Notes: generated by a model not told the origin, from the letters alone. Positions 15,243 through 23,408 are shown, numbered from the stretch's first letter. The stretch: DNA of 25,615 nt from Bacteroidales bacterium (GCA_004552195.1 SFPC01000041.1:1-25615); one strand, 5' to 3'. Translations and numbers: made by a program.

Positions 15243-15451
15243 TAGGGTGGTTCTAAAAATTCTGATTTATATATTCTGATATTCTGATGGTTGCTTTGCA
15301 CCCTCTCGAAAGCGTCTTTTTGTAAGTAGGTTCAGTCACATATGTAAGTAGGTTCAGTCACATAGCCCGCTATGCTCCTTCGCCTACTTACAAAAATCCA
15401 CTTCCGATAGGGCGCAAATCTCCTCATCAGAATTATTAGAACCACCCTATA
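15241..15451. mobile_element. 211-bp palindromic MITE-like element
   Basis: A 26-bp terminal inverted repeat (15241-15266 and 15426-15451, one mismatch, core TAGGGTGGTTCTA) bounds the element. The arms stay similar inward: TTTTTGTAAGTAGG (15317-15330) is the exact complement of CCTACTTACAAAAA (15383-15396). The left arm holds three ATTCTGAT words and a perfect 22-bp tandem duplication (15321-15342 and 15343-15364). It has no coding capacity and is bounded by TA, as for IS630/Tc1-type or some IS5-type miniature elements. It separates ddh from its terminator, which suggests insertion. A transposase that would move it is not in the window. Confidence 0.75.
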
Positions 15452-15455
15452 GTGA

Positions 15456-15485
15456 AGGCGCAGCTCATCGGGCTGCGCCTTTTTC
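15456..15485 (+). terminator. Intrinsic terminator of ddh
   Basis: AGGCGCAGC (15456-15464) pairs perfectly with GCTGCGCCT (15472-15480) around a 7-base loop and is followed by TTTT. It lies about 280 bp from the ddh stop because the tandem repeats and the MITE-like element stand between. Confidence 0.85.
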
Positions 15486-15637
15486 GGCTTCACAGTTTTG
15501 TAACAAAGCTGTAACAAGCCTGCGATTGCGGACCTTTTCCTTTTGCTATGTCAAATGTAGCTCTTTTTCTGCAAACAGCCAAATCGGCATTTTTCGATTT
15601 AACATTTCAACCACGCGGTCGGCAAGGGGGATAAACA

Positions 15638-15705
15638 GAACGAACTTCTCCGCGACGGCTGTCGGGAAGAAGTTCGCTCACGGCGCGTTGCGCCAATCTT
15701 TTTTT
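15638..15705. terminator. Two hairpins between convergent genes
   Basis: The first stem is 15638-15649 with 15668-15679 (11 of 12 pairs; the inside CGAC/GTCG extends it). The second, GGCGC (15682-15686) with GCGCC (15690-15694), is followed by seven T's at 15699-15705 and looks like a plus-strand intrinsic terminator. On the minus strand the first hairpin lies about 50 bp past the stop of the 84-residue gene and could end that transcript. Confidence 0.6.
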
Positions 15706-15725
15706 ACCAAGTGGCAGGGCCGGCC

Positions 15726-15980
15726 TTATGCTTCGATTTGTTTGTCGTAAACCGGAGCCGTGGTAACGCCGTGCTTGGCGAATACCTCGGCGATGTAAGC
15801 CTGCTGTTCGGCGTTGATGGGTTTCTCACCGCTCTTCATGCGGTAGTAAAGTCCCTTGCCGAAATGCTCCACAAGGTCCTGCTTGATGGCAGAGGCCACG
15901 GAAGTGCTCACCTCGTCGTAAATGTTTGTCATCCCCTGCACCAGTATTTCGTGCGTTGCGTTTGCGTTGTTTGTGTTCAT
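15726..15980 (-). CDS. Small hypothetical protein, 84 residues
   Basis: I do not recognise the family. The product (MNTNNANATHEILVQGM...) is soluble-looking, with no signal peptide, membrane segment or Cys. The central part appears helical (YDEVSTSVASAIKQDLVEHFG), followed by GLYYRMKSGEKPINAEQQAYIAEVFAKHG, which reads like a short helix-turn-helix-sized unit. A clean start follows an AT-rich leader (CAATAAAAAAATG on the minus strand). It is a single gene between convergent hairpins and the divergent yitT-like gene. It is probably real because codon use and start context fit neighbouring genes. Confidence 0.65.
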   Translation of the reverse strand: MNTNNANATHEILVQGMTNIYDEVSTSVASAIKQDLVEHFGKGLYYRMKSGEKPINAEQQAYIAEVFAKHGVTTAPVYDKQIEA

Positions 15981-16026
15981 TTTTTTATTGAGTTGTAGTA
16001 AAGTCGGCGCGAAAATACGAAAAAGA

Positions 16027-16059
16027 TTTGGTCACGCCCCACTGAAAAGCGTAATTTTG
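16027..16059 (+). promoter_or_regulatory. Bacteroidetes-type promoter of the YitT gene
   Basis: TTTG (16027-16030), 21 bp, TAATTTTG (16052-16059) fits the consensus. The predicted start is near 16066, giving a leader of about 130 nt that includes a short GCCGG/CCGGC hairpin followed by CTTTTT (about 16080-16103). That hairpin could be a weak attenuator. Confidence 0.65.
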
Positions 16060-16196
16060 CGGGCAAGTTGCGCCACGAAGCCGGCGTCCGGCAGCCTTTT
16101 TAAAGGAAATGGCCGCGCCCGGACCGCATTTATCCCCATCACTGCGACACGGCGCGCAACAATCTTTAAACCTAATACATCGCACGCTACTTCATC

Positions 16197-17159
16197 ATGA
16201 AAAAGAATCTGTTCTCTTGGCTGAACATCCTGCTGGGCTGTACCATCATGGCGGCCGGCTTCGTTTTCTTCATCAACCCACATAATATTGTGCCCGGCGG
16301 CGTTTACGGCGCGAGCATCGTACTCCACAACCTGTTCCCCTCCATTCAGGTAGGTACGTTCGGCTACATCCTGGACGTGCCCTTGCTCATCCTGTCGGTG
16401 GTGTTGCTGGGCAGCAAACTGGGTTCGCGCACGCTGGTGGCCGCCCTGAGCACGCCGTTCATCATGAACGCGCTCTCCTGGCTGGCCTATCCCTCGGAAG
16501 CCGCGCTCCAGGCGTTGGACCCCACGCAGATTGCGGGTGGCACACTGGACCTTTCGGACCACCTCATGCTGACGACGCTCATGGGGGCAGTGGTGGTTGG
16601 CGTGGGCGAGGGCATCGTCATCCGTAACCGCGCCACGACGGGCGGCAGCGACATTGTGGCCATGATATTGCAGAAGTACATGCACATCAAGTTCTCCTCG
16701 GGCATCCTGTTGGTGGACGGCATCGTGGTAGGTCTGGGCCTGTTGGTGATAGGCTTCGGGCTGGGCGGCCACGCGGAGGGTTCGCAACCTTCATGGATGC
16801 TGTCGTTCTACTCGCTCATAGCCATTTACGTCATATCGCGCGTACTCTCGCGGGTCATCAACGGTGCGAAGAACGACAAACTGCTTTTCGTCATCAGCGA
16901 TTTGAAGCTCGAAGAACTGCACCGATATATCCTCCACCACCTTGACCGCACGGCCACGTGCATCAAGAGCAGCGGGCTCTACACGAAGCGGGAGAAACAA
17001 ATGATTTTCCTCGTCGTGAGCTACAAGGAGGTGGCGGGCGTGAAACAGGTGATCAAGGAGGCCGACCCCCGCGCCTTCGTGGTCGTCACCGACGCTTACG
17101 ACACCTACGGCGAGGGCTGGAAACAGCTGCCCGACAAGGGGGAAGTACAACCCGAGTAG
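16197..17159 (+). CDS. YitT-family inner-membrane protein (DUF161/DUF2179)
   Basis: The 320-residue product has an N-terminal membrane part with about five or six hydrophobic helices (for example NILLGCTIMAAGFVFFI, YILDVPLLILSVVLL, GILLVDGIVVGLGLLVIGFGL). The family signatures NPHNIVPGGVYGASIVLHNLF and RNRATTGGSDIVAMILQKY are present. The last 90 residues form a cytoplasmic DUF2179 domain (KLLFVISDLKLEELHRYILHHLDRTATCI, then EADPRAFVVVTDAYDTYGEGW). The transported substrate or role of this family is not established. It is monocistronic, with its own promoter. Confidence 0.9.
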   Translation: MKKNLFSWLNILLGCTIMAAGFVFFINPHNIVPGGVYGASIVLHNLFPSIQVGTFGYILDVPLLILSVVLLGSKLGSRTLVAALSTPFIMNALSWLAYPSEAALQALDPTQIAGGTLDLSDHLMLTTLMGAVVVGVGEGIVIRNRATTGGSDIVAMILQKYMHIKFSSGILLVDGIVVGLGLLVIGFGLGGHAEGSQPSWMLSFYSLIAIYVISRVLSRVINGAKNDKLLFVISDLKLEELHRYILHHLDRTATCIKSSGLYTKREKQMIFLVVSYKEVAGVKQVIKEADPRAFVVVTDAYDTYGEGWKQLPDKGEVQPE

Positions 17160-17574
17160 GGGGTGCGCCCCACGTCAGGGTGGGAGTAGGAGATATGAGG
17201 TTATAAGGTTACTGCTTGAAGGGAATGTTCCGACATTCACCCTTCAAGCAGTAACTGTATATCCCGAAAGAAGAGCCCAACATCCGGGAAGAAACAATGA
17301 AATGAAAAAAGAGTTCAGCATTAGTTGAGCTTACTTTGGTTCCAAAGCCCTGGAAGTGCCCCGTGCATTTCTGGGGCTGTTATTGTGCCTGAACGCTAAG
17401 CAGCATATACACGCCGGGAAGTTCGTAACACCGGAGAGCGGCGAGGGGCAGACGGGAAGTGGGGAGGGGAGCTGTCAGGGAGAAGGTGAAACGGTGTGAC
17501 GAGAAGCGGCAAAGGCAACCCCGCCCTTCACAATTTCTTCATTTTTGCGAAACGCGGCTGCAACACCCGCCCCC
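17160..17574. other. Intergenic region with palindromes, no gene seen
   Basis: The main structure is a long hairpin at 17208-17254: GTTACTGCTTGAAGGG plus AATGT pairs with ACATT plus CACCCTTCAAGCAGTAAC across a 2-base bulge and a tiny loop. No T tract follows it. Shorter inverted words (TCCCG/CGGGA near 17263-17290) lie downstream. The long hairpin may stop or stabilise the YitT transcript or be a REP-like unit. Confidence 0.5.
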
Positions 17575-17582
17575 TACTTTTG
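17575..17582 (+). promoter_or_regulatory. Likely -7 box of the TonB receptor gene
   Basis: TACTTTTG fits TAnnTTTG and lies 29 bp before the chosen ATG. No good TTTG stands at the right distance upstream; TTTTTGC is about 25 bp away. The position supports the start at 17612, since the longer frame beginning at 17459 would start upstream of the promoter. Confidence 0.5.
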
Positions 17583-17611
17583 CACCCGAAAACAAGCGAA
17601 CGAACTCATCT

Positions 17612-20380
17612 ATGAATTCAACCCTACGCATTGGCTGCCCGACCTTGTTATTGTGTGGCAGCATGCTGACTGTGAAGGCTGAAATGCCTTTTCTTATTTC
17701 CGAAACGCCCATTGTAAAACCTATTGCCCGCCCCATCAAGGGCCGGGTGGTGGATGCCCGCACCGGCGAGCAGATGGTGGGTGCCAGTGTCTTCCTCAAG
17801 GATTTCCCTCACATCCACACGACCACAGGACTCGACGGTTCTTTCACGCTGAACACGGAAGGGCACGCCGGCACGCTGTGCTGCACGTACCTGGGCTACA
17901 AAGCCGGGGAGTTCGACCTGGACCCGAACACCGCAGGGGAGGAGCTGTCGCTGCCGATGGAAGAACAGAATCAGGAACTGGGCGAAGCGGTGGTGATGGC
18001 GCACAACCCGGGGCGCACCGAGGCGGGAGCACGCGGTATTGAGCGCAAGGCAATGAACGTGGTGAACGTGATGAGCGCGAAGGCCATCGAACTGTCGCCG
18101 GACCTCACCGTGGCCAATGCCTTGGGCCGCGTTTCGGGCGTTACATTGGAACGTGGCGATGGCGGGGAGGGGCAATATGCCATCCTGCGCGGCATGGACA
18201 AGCGTTACAACTATACGTTGGTGAACGGGGTGAAGATTCCTTCGCCCGACAACAAGAACCGCTTTGTGCCACTGGATATCTTCCCAGCAGAGATGCTGGA
18301 CCGCCTGGAGGTGTCGAAGAGCCTGACAGCCGACCTGGAGGGCGACGGCATAGGCGGGGCGGTGAACATGGTGATGAAGGACGCGCCGGACCGGCGGCAG
18401 CTGACGGCAAACGCCGCACTGGGCTACAGCGCACGCTATTGGCAGCACGCGTTCGGCACCTTCGCCACCTCGGACATCCAGTCGCAATCGCCCAACGAAC
18501 GGCACGGCACGGACTACGCCGTGAGCATGAGCGATTTCACACTGGAGAACCTGACGGTGAAACGCCGGAAGGTAGTGCCCGACTGCACGCTGGGACTTTC
18601 CTACGGCGACCGCTTCTTCCACCAACGACTCGGCGTGATGCTGGCTTTCAGCGGACAGAACATTCACCGGGGCAAGGATGCCGACATTTACTGGCTGACA
18701 GGCTCGTCAAGCAACGACGGGACGCTGACACGGCGCACGACGAGCGAACAGCAGTCGCGGCTGGGGGCACACGTCAAGCTGGACTATTCCTTGGCTGAGC
18801 ACCACCGGCTGGCCTGGTACAACGCTTGGCTGTACTTCCGCAACCAGCAGGTGCGCGACACGGAGAAGAGCCAGTCGGAAGCGGTGCGACTGAAGCTGAA
18901 CTCGCAGCAGATTTTCAACTCAACGCTGATGGGCGAGCACGGTTTCGGCGACGAAAGACCCTTCGAGCTGAACTGGCGGGCGGTGTACGCCAAGGCGGAG
19001 AGCCGAACGCCGGACAATGCGGAGGTGTACCTCACCACGGCTTCGACGGGCTTGCAGACGGTGAGCGTGAACCCGGCCGCCCTGCGCAAATGGGAGCACA
19101 ATGACGACGAGGACCTGGCGGGCTACGTGGACCTGAAGCAGGAGTTCGAAGCGGGCCGCATGGGGACACTGCAGGTGCAGGCCGGCGGTATGTTCCGCGA
19201 CAAGCAGCGCACTTCGTTCTACAATGACTACACGTTCAAGGCGAGCACGGCGCAACGTACCTTGGTACGCGGCAAGGACTGGCAGGACTTCGACGAGATA
19301 CTGTTCGACGCGCCGCGCTTCGGCAACCTGAGCGACCCGCTGAACTACGAGGCTTCAGAGCAGGTGGGGGCAGCCTACCTCATGGGCAAGCTGTCAACGG
19401 GACGCACGGAGCTGACGGCAGGACTGCGGGCGGAAGATACGAAGCAGGGCTACCACCTGCTCTACCCCACCGAGGGGGCACGCAACCGGGGTGAACAGCG
19501 TTACTGGGACTGGCTGCCCTCGGTCCACCTGAAGCACCGGCTAACCACACGGAGCAACCTCCGCCTGTCGTACGCACGGGCCATCAACCGTCCGGGATTC
19601 TTCGAGATAGTGCCTTACAAGCTCTTGGGCGAGGACTACAACGAACGGGGCAATCCGGACCTGAAGCACACAGTGGCTGACAATGTGGACTTGCGCTACG
19701 AGCTGTTTCCCTCGGCAGCGGAGCAGCTGATGGCGGGCGTGTTCTACAAGCGCATCCAGAACCCTATCGAGTACGGTATGGAAACGAGCGGACAGGACAC
19801 TTACTATACGCCGGAGAATTTCGGAACGGCGCACAACATGGGTGTGGAACTGGACATCACGAAATACTTCCACCGGCTGGGCATCAAGGCGAACTATACA
19901 TACACTTACTCGAAAATTCGCACGAACAAAACGGTGGAGGAGGCGAACCCTGACCCGAATGCGGAAACTACCATCGTGACGCGCACTGTGCAGCAAACGC
20001 GCCCACTCTTCGGTCAGGCGGCCCACGTGGCGAACCTCTCGCTGCTCTACAAAGACACGCACCGGGGACTGGACGTGCAGCTGGCCCTGAACTACACAGG
20101 CAAGCGGCTCTGCGTGGTGTCGCGCTTCTTGGACAACGACTCGTGGCAGGCCGGACACACGCAGCTGGACGCATCGGCGGAACAGAAGTTGGGCGCATCG
20201 GGTTGGAGCCTGTTCGTGAAGGCGAACAACCTGCTGAACCTGCCCTTGGTGCAGTATGTGGAAAAGAACGAACGCAACGAGGTGCTGGGGCCGGAGTACG
20301 AACGCTACAAGGGCGGTCTGTTGGAACGCAAGGAGTGGCACGGACAGAGTTTCCTGATAGGCGTGAGGTATAAGCTATGA
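17612..20380 (+). CDS. TonB-dependent outer-membrane receptor
   Basis: From ATG 17612 (MNSTLRIGCPTLLLCGSML) the product has 922 residues. An N-terminal signal-like stretch is followed by a carboxypeptidase-regulatory-like beta-sandwich (about 42-125, IKGRVVDARTGEQMVGASV). The plug domain (about 130-260) contains VANALGRVSGVTLERGDGGEG, AILRGMDKRYNYTLVNGV and LEVSKSLTADLEGDGIGGAVN, and a 22-strand-type barrel ends in FLIGVRYKL. No SusD-like partner is adjacent, so it is not a standard glycan-utilisation pair. The next genes encode a beta-helix lipoprotein and a secreted acid phosphatase-like enzyme. Together they suggest uptake of a phosphorylated nutrient or cofactor, which is inference. The substrate cannot be read from the sequence. 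Confidence 0.92.
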   Translation: MNSTLRIGCPTLLLCGSMLTVKAEMPFLISETPIVKPIARPIKGRVVDARTGEQMVGASVFLKDFPHIHTTTGLDGSFTLNTEGHAGTLCCTYLGYKAGEFDLDPNTAGEELSLPMEEQNQELGEAVVMAHNPGRTEAGARGIERKAMNVVNVMSAKAIELSPDLTVANALGRVSGVTLERGDGGEGQYAILRGMDKRYNYTLVNGVKIPSPDNKNRFVPLDIFPAEMLDRLEVSKSLTADLEGDGIGGAVNMVMKDAPDRRQLTANAALGYSARYWQHAFGTFATSDIQSQSPNERHGTDYAVSMSDFTLENLTVKRRKVVPDCTLGLSYGDRFFHQRLGVMLAFSGQNIHRGKDADIYWLTGSSSNDGTLTRRTTSEQQSRLGAHVKLDYSLAEHHRLAWYNAWLYFRNQQVRDTEKSQSEAVRLKLNSQQIFNSTLMGEHGFGDERPFELNWRAVYAKAESRTPDNAEVYLTTASTGLQTVSVNPAALRKWEHNDDEDLAGYVDLKQEFEAGRMGTLQVQAGGMFRDKQRTSFYNDYTFKASTAQRTLVRGKDWQDFDEILFDAPRFGNLSDPLNYEASEQVGAAYLMGKLSTGRTELTAGLRAEDTKQGYHLLYPTEGARNRGEQRYWDWLPSVHLKHRLTTRSNLRLSYARAINRPGFFEIVPYKLLGEDYNERGNPDLKHTVADNVDLRYELFPSAAEQLMAGVFYKRIQNPIEYGMETSGQDTYYTPENFGTAHNMGVELDITKYFHRLGIKANYTYTYSKIRTNKTVEEANPDPNAETTIVTRTVQQTRPLFGQAAHVANLSLLYKDTHRGLDVQLALNYTGKRLCVVSRFLDNDSWQAGHTQLDASAEQKLGASGWSLFVKANNLLNLPLVQYVEKNERNEVLGPEYERYKGGLLERKEWHGQSFLIGVRYKL

Positions 20381-20426
20381 CCTCACTTGCACGGCGTGGG
20401 GCGGCTCCGAGGAGACAAGGCATTAA

Positions 20427-20462
20427 GGGGTGTTCTATAAATTAGGTTTTAAAGAATACCCC
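20427..20462. repeat. AT-centred hairpin resembling the MITE end
   Basis: GGGGTGTTCT (20427-20436) pairs with AGAATACCCC (20453-20462), with one G-T pair, around an AT-rich loop. Its left half, GGGGTGTTCTATAAATTA, is 14 of 18 identical to the end of the 211-bp element (GGGTGGTTCTAAAAATTC). It lies between the TonB receptor and the lipoprotein gene and may be a relic of a related element, or a structure that lowers read-through. Confidence 0.45.
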
Positions 20463-20530
20463 ATGAGTGATTTTACTTATTCCGGCCGTCTGCTGTTTTT
20501 TAGAGCGACCTTTTGCAAGTCATCAACTCT

Positions 20531-21958
20531 ATGAAATCTTCATTCTTTTTGGCCGGGATCATGGCACTTGCGCTGACCGGCATGACGGCTGCATCGTGCA
20601 GCGACGACAACGACGATTCTGCTGAAATTCCTCTTCCCGAAAAGCCGAAACCGGCGGAACCGGAAACACCGACGGAACTGGTACTGACTGGCGACACGGC
20701 CACGGGTGTATGGGCCAAGAACACCACGGTGAAAGTGGCCGGCCATCACGTGGTGGTGCCTGAAGGACAAAGTCTGACAATGGAAGAGGGCGTTACGGTG
20801 CTGTTCGACGACGGCGGCGTAGGAGCCAGCCACACTCCCATCGAACTGATTGTAGAAGGAAGCCTGTACTGCAAGGGCACGGAGGAGAACCCGGTGCGCC
20901 TGACGGTGGAGGAATCGAAACGCACGGCCGAAAACGCCTTCGCCGGCCTGTGGGGTGGCATCGTGGCCACGGAGAAGTGTCCCGAAATGCTGATTGACCA
21001 CACCATCATCGAGTACACGGGCGGCGCAGTGTCGCAGGATTCGCCCTCGGCCCTGAAGGGTATCTACACGCCCGGCGAGGACTTCGACCCGCAGATTACG
21101 ACGAACAACGTGAACGGACGCTACGTCATCACCAACTCCACGTTGCGCTACGGGGTGAGCGACGCCATCTACATGATGGGCGGACAGGGCATCATCCAGC
21201 ACAACACGTTTGCCGGTAACGGCGAAACGGGCGGCGAAGCGGTGAACGTGAAGGCAGGATGCAAGGTGGATGCCGCCTACAACCTGATGTTCGCGCCCAA
21301 CACGAACGGCTTCAAACTTTCTTCTTCAGGACAAAATGACGAGGCCGGCCGCAAGCAGGCTCTCATCCGGGCTTACAACAACACCATCGTCAATGCGGGC
21401 TGGCGGCGCGACGGCGTGAAGGGCGGCAGCGTGTATGTGGAGAAAAACGCCTTGGTCAGCGTGTTCAACAACCTGATGGTAAACTGTAAATACAAGGCAC
21501 AGACTCCGAAGTGGGGCAATCCGGCCATCGACGCGGGCTGTGCTACTGAAAGTGTCATCGACTACAACTTCTATGCTGCCGGAACGGTGTCGTCTGACCT
21601 GCCGCAGGATGTAGAGGAGGGCACGCTGAACAGCTTCCTCGGCTATACGTTGCCTAACAAGAACGTGTTCACGGACTACATTGACCTGCACAGCCCCGTG
21701 GCCGCATCGGCCGGCGATGGAGCCACGAACCCGCTGTTCGTCAACTTCGACCTGAACGCCGTGGCCCTGACTGCCTATGTGCTGAACCCCGCATGGGACT
21801 TCCACGTGGCGGCGGACTCGCCCGTGCTGAAAGGGGCTTACAGCGGCAACGAAAGCCGGATGCAACCATATTTCGGACAAACGGGCCTGAAGGTGGGCGG
21901 CGTGGCTTATACCACGGATGCTCCGACTGCACGCTTCGGTGCGTTCGGCACGAAGTAA
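20531..21958 (+). CDS. Beta-helix lipoprotein, probably surface-exposed
   Basis: Start at ATG 20531 gives a clean lipoprotein signal: MKSSFFLAGIMALALTGMTAASC with the lipid-bearing Cys at residue 23, followed by SDDNDD. An acidic S-D-D run after Cys is the known Bacteroidetes surface-export signal. A proline-rich linker (about 35-50) leads to a repetitive, Asn- and Gly-rich region typical of right-handed parallel beta-helices, for example VTVLFDDGGVG, LIVEGSLYCKGTEENPVRLTV, IIQHNTFAGNGETGG, IRAYNNTIVNAGW and VSVFNNLMVNC. Total length is 475 residues. Neither catalytic residues nor a substrate class are evident. It starts 150 bp after the TonB gene and ends 40 bp before the phosphatase, so it may be the binding partner of the receptor. 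Confidence 0.85.
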   Translation: MKSSFFLAGIMALALTGMTAASCSDDNDDSAEIPLPEKPKPAEPETPTELVLTGDTATGVWAKNTTVKVAGHHVVVPEGQSLTMEEGVTVLFDDGGVGASHTPIELIVEGSLYCKGTEENPVRLTVEESKRTAENAFAGLWGGIVATEKCPEMLIDHTIIEYTGGAVSQDSPSALKGIYTPGEDFDPQITTNNVNGRYVITNSTLRYGVSDAIYMMGGQGIIQHNTFAGNGETGGEAVNVKAGCKVDAAYNLMFAPNTNGFKLSSSGQNDEAGRKQALIRAYNNTIVNAGWRRDGVKGGSVYVEKNALVSVFNNLMVNCKYKAQTPKWGNPAIDAGCATESVIDYNFYAAGTVSSDLPQDVEEGTLNSFLGYTLPNKNVFTDYIDLHSPVAASAGDGATNPLFVNFDLNAVALTAYVLNPAWDFHVAADSPVLKGAYSGNESRMQPYFGQTGLKVGGVAYTTDAPTARFGAFGTK

Positions 21959-21998
21959 GATTTCCGCATCTGATTTCATGAAACCATAAAAACGACTT

Positions 21999-22931
21999 AT
22001 GCAACGTTTTTTCATCTATCTGCTTGGGGTGCTGCTCCCCGCCATGGCGTGGGGGCAGAACCCGGCCGAATGGCAAAAGCTGTGCGGCACACTAAACTTT
22101 TATCTCTGCAACGACATGGGTCGCAACGGCTACTACGACCAAAAACCGCTGGCGGAACTGATGGGCGAAATGGCCGAGACTGTAGACCCGGAGTGTGTGC
22201 TGGCAGCGGGCGATGTACACCATTTCCACGGGGTGCAGAGCACGACGGACCCGCTGTGGCTGACGAACTATGAGCTGATTTATGCACACCCGGAACTGAT
22301 GCTTCCCTGGCACCCTATTCTCGGCAACCACGAGTACCGGGGCAACACGCAGGCGGTGCTGGACTACGCACAGGTGTCGCGCCGCTGGATGATGCCGGGA
22401 CGCTACTACTCGCTGGTGTTCAACGAGAAAGGCGTGAGTGTGCGCTTCGTGATGATTGACACCACGCCGCTCATCGACAAATACCGCCGCGACACGGAGG
22501 ACTATCCTGACGCTGCCCGGCAGGACGAGGCGGAACAGCTGCACTGGCTGGACAGCACGCTGACGGCGGCACGGGAGCAATGGGTGGTGGTCATCGGACA
22601 TCATCCCATTTATGCGGAAACGGGCAAGGACACGGAGGAACGCGCGGACATGCAGGCGAAGGTGGACCCGATACTGCGCCGCCACCACGTGGACGTGTAT
22701 GCCTGCGGCCACATCCACAATTTCCAGCACCTGCGCGTACCGGGTTCGAACATCGACTACGTGGTGAACTCGGCGGCGGCCCTGAGCCGCAAGGTGAAGG
22801 AGGTGGAAGGCACGCGGTTCTGTTCGCCCGAAACGGGCTTCAGCCTCATTGCCGCCACTGACTCCACGCTCAACCTGCACTTTATCAACAAGGAAGGACG
22901 GGCAATATATGCGGTGAAACGACGGAAATAA
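21999..22931 (+). CDS. Secreted ACP5-like metallophosphatase
   Basis: This 310-residue protein carries a signal peptide (MQRFFIYLLGVLLPAMAWGQ, cut after about residue 20) and a calcineurin-like fold of the tartrate-resistant acid phosphatase (ACP5) type. Metal residues seen are D39 (NDMG), D72 (AGDV), N110-H111 (GNHEYRGN), H201 (GHHPIYAE), and H238 and H240 (GHIHNFQH). ACP5 landmarks such as SRRWMMPGRYYSLVF are also present. The Tyr that binds ferric iron in purple acid phosphatases (GDxxY) is replaced by His75 in GDVHHFHGV, so it may use other metals. It is likely periplasmic and releases phosphate from esters handled by the neighbouring receptor and lipoprotein. Confidence 0.87.
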   Translation: MQRFFIYLLGVLLPAMAWGQNPAEWQKLCGTLNFYLCNDMGRNGYYDQKPLAELMGEMAETVDPECVLAAGDVHHFHGVQSTTDPLWLTNYELIYAHPELMLPWHPILGNHEYRGNTQAVLDYAQVSRRWMMPGRYYSLVFNEKGVSVRFVMIDTTPLIDKYRRDTEDYPDAARQDEAEQLHWLDSTLTAAREQWVVVIGHHPIYAETGKDTEERADMQAKVDPILRRHHVDVYACGHIHNFQHLRVPGSNIDYVVNSAAALSRKVKEVEGTRFCSPETGFSLIAATDSTLNLHFINKEGRAIYAVKRRK

Positions 22932-22933
22932 CC

Positions 22934-22978
22934 ACAAAACGTCCGGGATTTGCGCTTGACAAATCCCGGACGTTTTGT
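22934..22978. terminator. Strong bidirectional terminator
   Basis: A perfect 18-bp stem (22934-22951 with 22961-22978) with a 9-base loop lies just after the phosphatase stop codon. It ends in TTTTG-TTT on the plus strand and AAAA-rich sequence on the other side. A second 7-bp hairpin, TCCTCAC/GTGAGGA (22993-23012), lies between it and the convergent DUF3467 gene. Confidence 0.85.
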
Positions 22979-23078
22979 TTCAAATGCCTGAGTCCTCACG
23001 ATGAAGTGAGGAGCAAGCGGAACGACGGTGAAAGAGGACGGCCTGAAGGGCCGACGGCTGTGCCCTTGGAAATGGGGC

Positions 23079-23408
23079 TTATGCCTTTCCCTCGGGTACA
23101 CCGAAGGGAGTGGCGGTACGTCCGCCCTGAGGCTGCTCGGCTCCCGGAAGGTTGATGGGGCCAAATGCCTTTTCGTACTTCATCACGTTGTCCTGCAAAG
23201 CGAAAAGCAGACGCTTGGCGTGCTCGGGAGCGAGAACGATGCGGCTCTTCACGTTGGCCTTGGGCACACCGGGCAACACGCGGATAAAGTCGAGCACCAC
23301 CTCGGCGCTTGAGTGCGTAATGATGGCCAGGTTGGCGTAGATGCCTTCTGCCACTTCGGGAGTCAGTTCAATCTTCAACTGACCGTCGTTGTGTTCTTGA
23401 TTTTCCAT
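23079..23408 (-). CDS. DUF3467 family protein
   Basis: The 109-residue protein fits DUF3467, short proteins found widely in Bacteroidetes: LTPEVAEGIYANLAIITHSSAEVVLDFIRVLPGVPKANVKSRIVLAPEHAKRLLFALQDNVMKYEKAFGPI is the typical core (described here from residue 15 in pieces: EGIYANLAIITHS, EVVLDFIRVLPG, KSRIVLAPEHAKRLL). No signal or membrane segment is present. Function is not established. The C-terminal 25 residues are Gly/Pro-rich and probably disordered. It has its own promoter on the minus strand. Confidence 0.9.
   Translation of the reverse strand: MENQEHNDGQLKIELTPEVAEGIYANLAIITHSSAEVVLDFIRVLPGVPKANVKSRIVLAPEHAKRLLFALQDNVMKYEKAFGPINLPGAEQPQGGRTATPFGVPEGKA

Noticed and set aside
15321..15364. 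Two direct repeats considered as a minimal CRISPR array
   Set aside because: The copies touch each other with no spacer and lie inside a palindromic element; no cas genes are near.
15526..15750. Plus-strand 74-codon frame opposite the 84-residue gene end
   Set aside because: It crosses two terminator-like hairpins and has no recognisable feature.
17459..17611. N-terminal extension of the TonB receptor by 51 residues
   Set aside because: It is highly basic and would precede the signal peptide; the predicted -7 box at 17575 lies inside it.
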